Source: an uncultured Chloroflexota bacterium
Lineage (GTDB): Bacteria > Chloroflexota > Limnocylindria > Limnocylindrales > CSP1-4
Direction of reading: 5' to 3'
DNA: 6,772 bases
NCBI GenBank assembly: GCA_903928275.1
Contig: CAIYQJ010000307.1
Span: 1 to 6,772, forward strand
This document shows, one piece after another, positions 5,375 to 6,772 of the stretch. The translations under genes were made by a program, and so were the position numbers. The notes beneath the pieces are model-generated. The model worked only from the letters and a program-made list of their open reading frames with translations. It was not told where the DNA came from and searched no databases. Positions within the stretch are counted from its first letter, which is position 1, and every line of letters starts with the position of its first letter.

Positions 5375-5686
5375 ATGGCGACGTGGCGTTGCCCCCATTG
5401 CGGGACGCCTCAGGCTGAGACGGCGGCATGCTGGGTGTGCCGCCGAGCGACGACGACCTGTGCGACCTGTCGCCATTCTCGCTCCGCCGTCGTCGCCCGG
5501 GTCACCTACTGCGGGCTCGATCGTCGCCGTCAGCCGCTCCGCGGCGACGAGCGTCGCGGCTGCTGGCGGAGCGCTCCGTCCGCCGTCGCGCGTCCTGCCG
5601 CGCGACCGCACCGTGATCGCGCGCGTGAGGCGCTCGTGACGGTCGGCTCGGTCGACGTCGGCCTGTGGGAGGACGCGGAGGCCTGA
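5375..5686 (+). CDS. Small protein with two probable zinc-binding cysteine clusters
   Basis: This 103-residue protein starts MATWRCPHCGTPQ. Cys6, Cys9, Cys19 and Cys22 (CPHC-x9-CWVC) form a classic zinc ribbon. A second four-cysteine set follows: Cys29 and Cys32 (CATC), Cys46 in YCGLDRRRQPLRGDE, and Cys63 in GCW. The C-terminal third is Ala/Arg-rich and then acidic (GLWEDAEA). I do not know a named family. Comparable small ribbons serve as nucleic-acid or protein adaptors, but nothing here identifies the partner. There is no membrane segment. A start at 5366 would add only MPG. The gene is divergent from the PF04020 gene (123 bases between starts) and convergent with the PASTA gene. Confidence 0.75.
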   Translation: MATWRCPHCGTPQAETAACWVCRRATTTCATCRHSRSAVVARVTYCGLDRRRQPLRGDERRGCWRSAPSAVARPAARPHRDRAREALVTVGSVDVGLWEDAEA

Positions 5687-5694
5687 GAGCCGCT

Positions 5695-5736
5695 TCGCGC
5701 GACGGATCGCCGCGCGACCGGCCCGGTCAGCCGGGC
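5695..5736. terminator. Paired hairpins between convergent zinc-site and PASTA genes
   Basis: The 51-base gap between the two stop codons is almost filled by two hairpins. The first pairs TCGCGCG (5695-5701) with CGCGCGA (5711-5717) around a 9-base loop. The second pairs GCCCGG (5721-5726) with CCGGGC (5731-5736) around a TCAG tetraloop. The first follows the plus-strand stop and the second sits directly after the minus-strand stop, so each could end one gene. No T-tract is present. Confidence 0.45.
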
Positions 5737-5737
5737 G

Positions 5738-6738
5738 TCACGGCGCGCAGCCGGGCAGCGTGGCAGGGTCCGCGAGCACGATCGAGATCCCGGCGTTCAG
5801 CGGTGCGGTGGAGCCCGCCGGCGGGTCCTGCGTCGCCACTTTCCAGCCCGCCGGCGCCCCGGCCGGATCAACGGTCCCGAGCAGGAACCCGTCCGCGACG
5901 ATCCTCACCGCCGCCTCGGCGGCGCCAAGGCAGACGTAGCTCCCCACGACGGGCAGCGCCAGCGTGGGAGTGGCCGTTGGCGTGGGAGTTGCCGTGGGCT
6001 CGGCGGAGGGCGTCGGCGTGGGCTCGGCGGAGGGCGTCGGCGTGGGCTCGGCGGAGGGCGTCGGCGTGGGCGTTGGCTCTGGGCCGGTGGACACCGTGTA
6101 GTTGACCGGGGTCCCTGCCGGGACCTCGAGGCCCGCCCTCGGGTCCTGCAGGCTGACGGCTCCGGCGGGCACGACCGGGTCGGTCGCCTCGGACCGGGCC
6201 CCCGGCTGCAACCCCGCGGCGACGATCTGCCGGATGGCGTCCGGCTCCTTCTGGTTCCGCAGGTCCGGGGTGGCGACCAGCGCCTTCCCGGAGACCACCG
6301 TCAGGCCCACTCGCGAGCCCTTGTTCACGTTCGTGCCGGCCGCGACGTCCTGGTCGGTGATCGTCCCCTCGGGCTGGTCGCTGCTCTTCACGAACGCCTT
6401 CTGGTAGACCTCGATCCCGAGGCCCTGCGCCGTGGTCTGCGCATCCGCGTACATGCGGCCGACGAACGAAGGGACGACGACCTGGCCCGGGGCAGGCGTG
6501 GCGGCGGCACCGCCCGTGAGGACGCGGTATCCGAGGAAGGCGGCGGCGACGAGCACCAGGAGCGCGAGGACCCCAGCGATCCACGGCCACGGCCCGGCGC
6601 GGCGCGGCTCATCCCACTCGGGATCCCTGCGACCGGCCCCCACCGGCCCGCCCCCCTGCGGGGGCGCGATGGTCGCGGCAGGCTGGGCGCCTCCGCCCGG
6701 GGCGTCCGCGGCCGGATACGAGCCCGGCGTGCGGGCCT
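5738..6738 (-). CDS. PASTA-repeat membrane protein, N-terminus missing; probable C-terminal part of a Ser/Thr protein kinase
   Basis: Counting from a GTG at 6641-6643, 301 residues are visible. They comprise a basic/acidic juxtamembrane stretch (1-18), one membrane helix (about 19-41, WPWIAGVLALLVLVAAAFLG) and PASTA domains at about 55-120 (starting VVVPSFVGRMYADA) and 121-187 (VATPDLRNQKEPDA). A Pro/Thr linker of about 40 residues and a third, diverged PASTA-like unit (229-293) follow. PASTA domains sense peptidoglycan fragments outside the cell. The frame stays open for 31 more codons upstream, as a Gly/Pro/Ala linker, right up to the adapter at 6739. The GTG is therefore probably internal, and a kinase domain (PknB type) may lie in the missing part. 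That is inference from the usual kinase-linker-helix-PASTA order; a kinase-less PASTA protein is possible. Cys238 and Cys299 bracket the last PASTA unit and could form a disulfide. Confidence 0.85.
5997..6068 (-). repeat. Three perfect 24-bp tandem repeats in the PASTA linker
   Basis: Units at 5997-6020, 6021-6044 and 6045-6068 are identical in all 24 bases. Each encodes one PTPTPSAE unit on the minus strand. Less regular Thr/Pro codons flank them on both sides. Exact identity suggests recent slippage, and copy number may vary between strains or be miscounted in short-read assembly. Confidence 0.9.
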
Positions 6739-6772
6739 AGATCGGAAGAGCGTCGTGTAGGGAAAGAGTGTA
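6739..6772. other. Illumina TruSeq adapter sequence (assembly contamination)
   Basis: The last 34 bases begin AGATCGGAAGAGCGTCGTGT and match the standard Illumina universal adapter read-through sequence without mismatch, including the final TA. They are not genomic. The adapter base at 6739 creates an apparent TAG stop in the reverse frame of the PASTA gene, which is an artefact. Confidence 0.97.

Noticed and set aside
5997..6068. CRISPR-like repeat array
   Set aside because: The repeats are directly adjacent with no spacers and encode a regular Pro/Thr linker inside a gene.

Overview
This window is a GC-rich bacterial contig end. It carries compact, mostly single-copy housekeeping and membrane genes with strong G/C preference at third codon positions. 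The gene set (a folC-folP-folB run, a PASTA-repeat membrane protein, a PF04020 membrane protein, small Cys-rich zinc-type proteins, a membrane-anchored Ig-like protein) and several -10-like boxes only 6-7 nt before start codons suggest a high-GC Chloroflexota lineage. A high-GC actinobacterium or relative is possible; no marker gene in the window settles it.

Layout, left to right. Bases 1-52 hold the last 16 codons of a plus-strand gene that resembles the C-terminal end of an HtrA/PDZ protease. It faces the folate genes across a gap with two strong hairpins (60-95 and 157-193). From 3284 down to 196 lies a minus-strand operon: a 78-residue four-cysteine protein of unknown function, then folC (dihydrofolate/folylpolyglutamate synthase), folP (dihydropteroate synthase) and folB (dihydroneopterin aldolase). 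folC/folP and folP/folB overlap by 4 bases, so translation is probably coupled. folK and folE are not here. Upstream of the operon is a gene-free stretch of about 350 bases with an 18-bp inverted repeat that looks like an operator, a 12-bp-arm inverted repeat and several hairpins.

On the other side of that gap, a plus-strand gene (3634-4839) encodes an N-terminally anchored protein with extracytoplasmic Ig-like domains. It ends against a minus-strand PF04020 family membrane protein (4865-5251), with a perfect hairpin between the two stop codons. A plus-strand gene for a small protein with two probable zinc sites (5375-5686) is divergent from the membrane protein. It converges on a minus-strand PASTA-domain protein (5738-6738) that is cut at its N-terminal side and is most likely the C-terminal half of a Ser/Thr protein kinase.

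The last 34 bases (6739-6772) are not genomic: they match the Illumina TruSeq adapter exactly. The PASTA gene therefore ends at an assembly artefact, not at a biological boundary.

No mobile element, CRISPR array, tRNA or rRNA was seen. The window is largely ordinary. The least explained item is the conserved-looking Cys4 protein at the head of the folate operon, with its operator-like leader.
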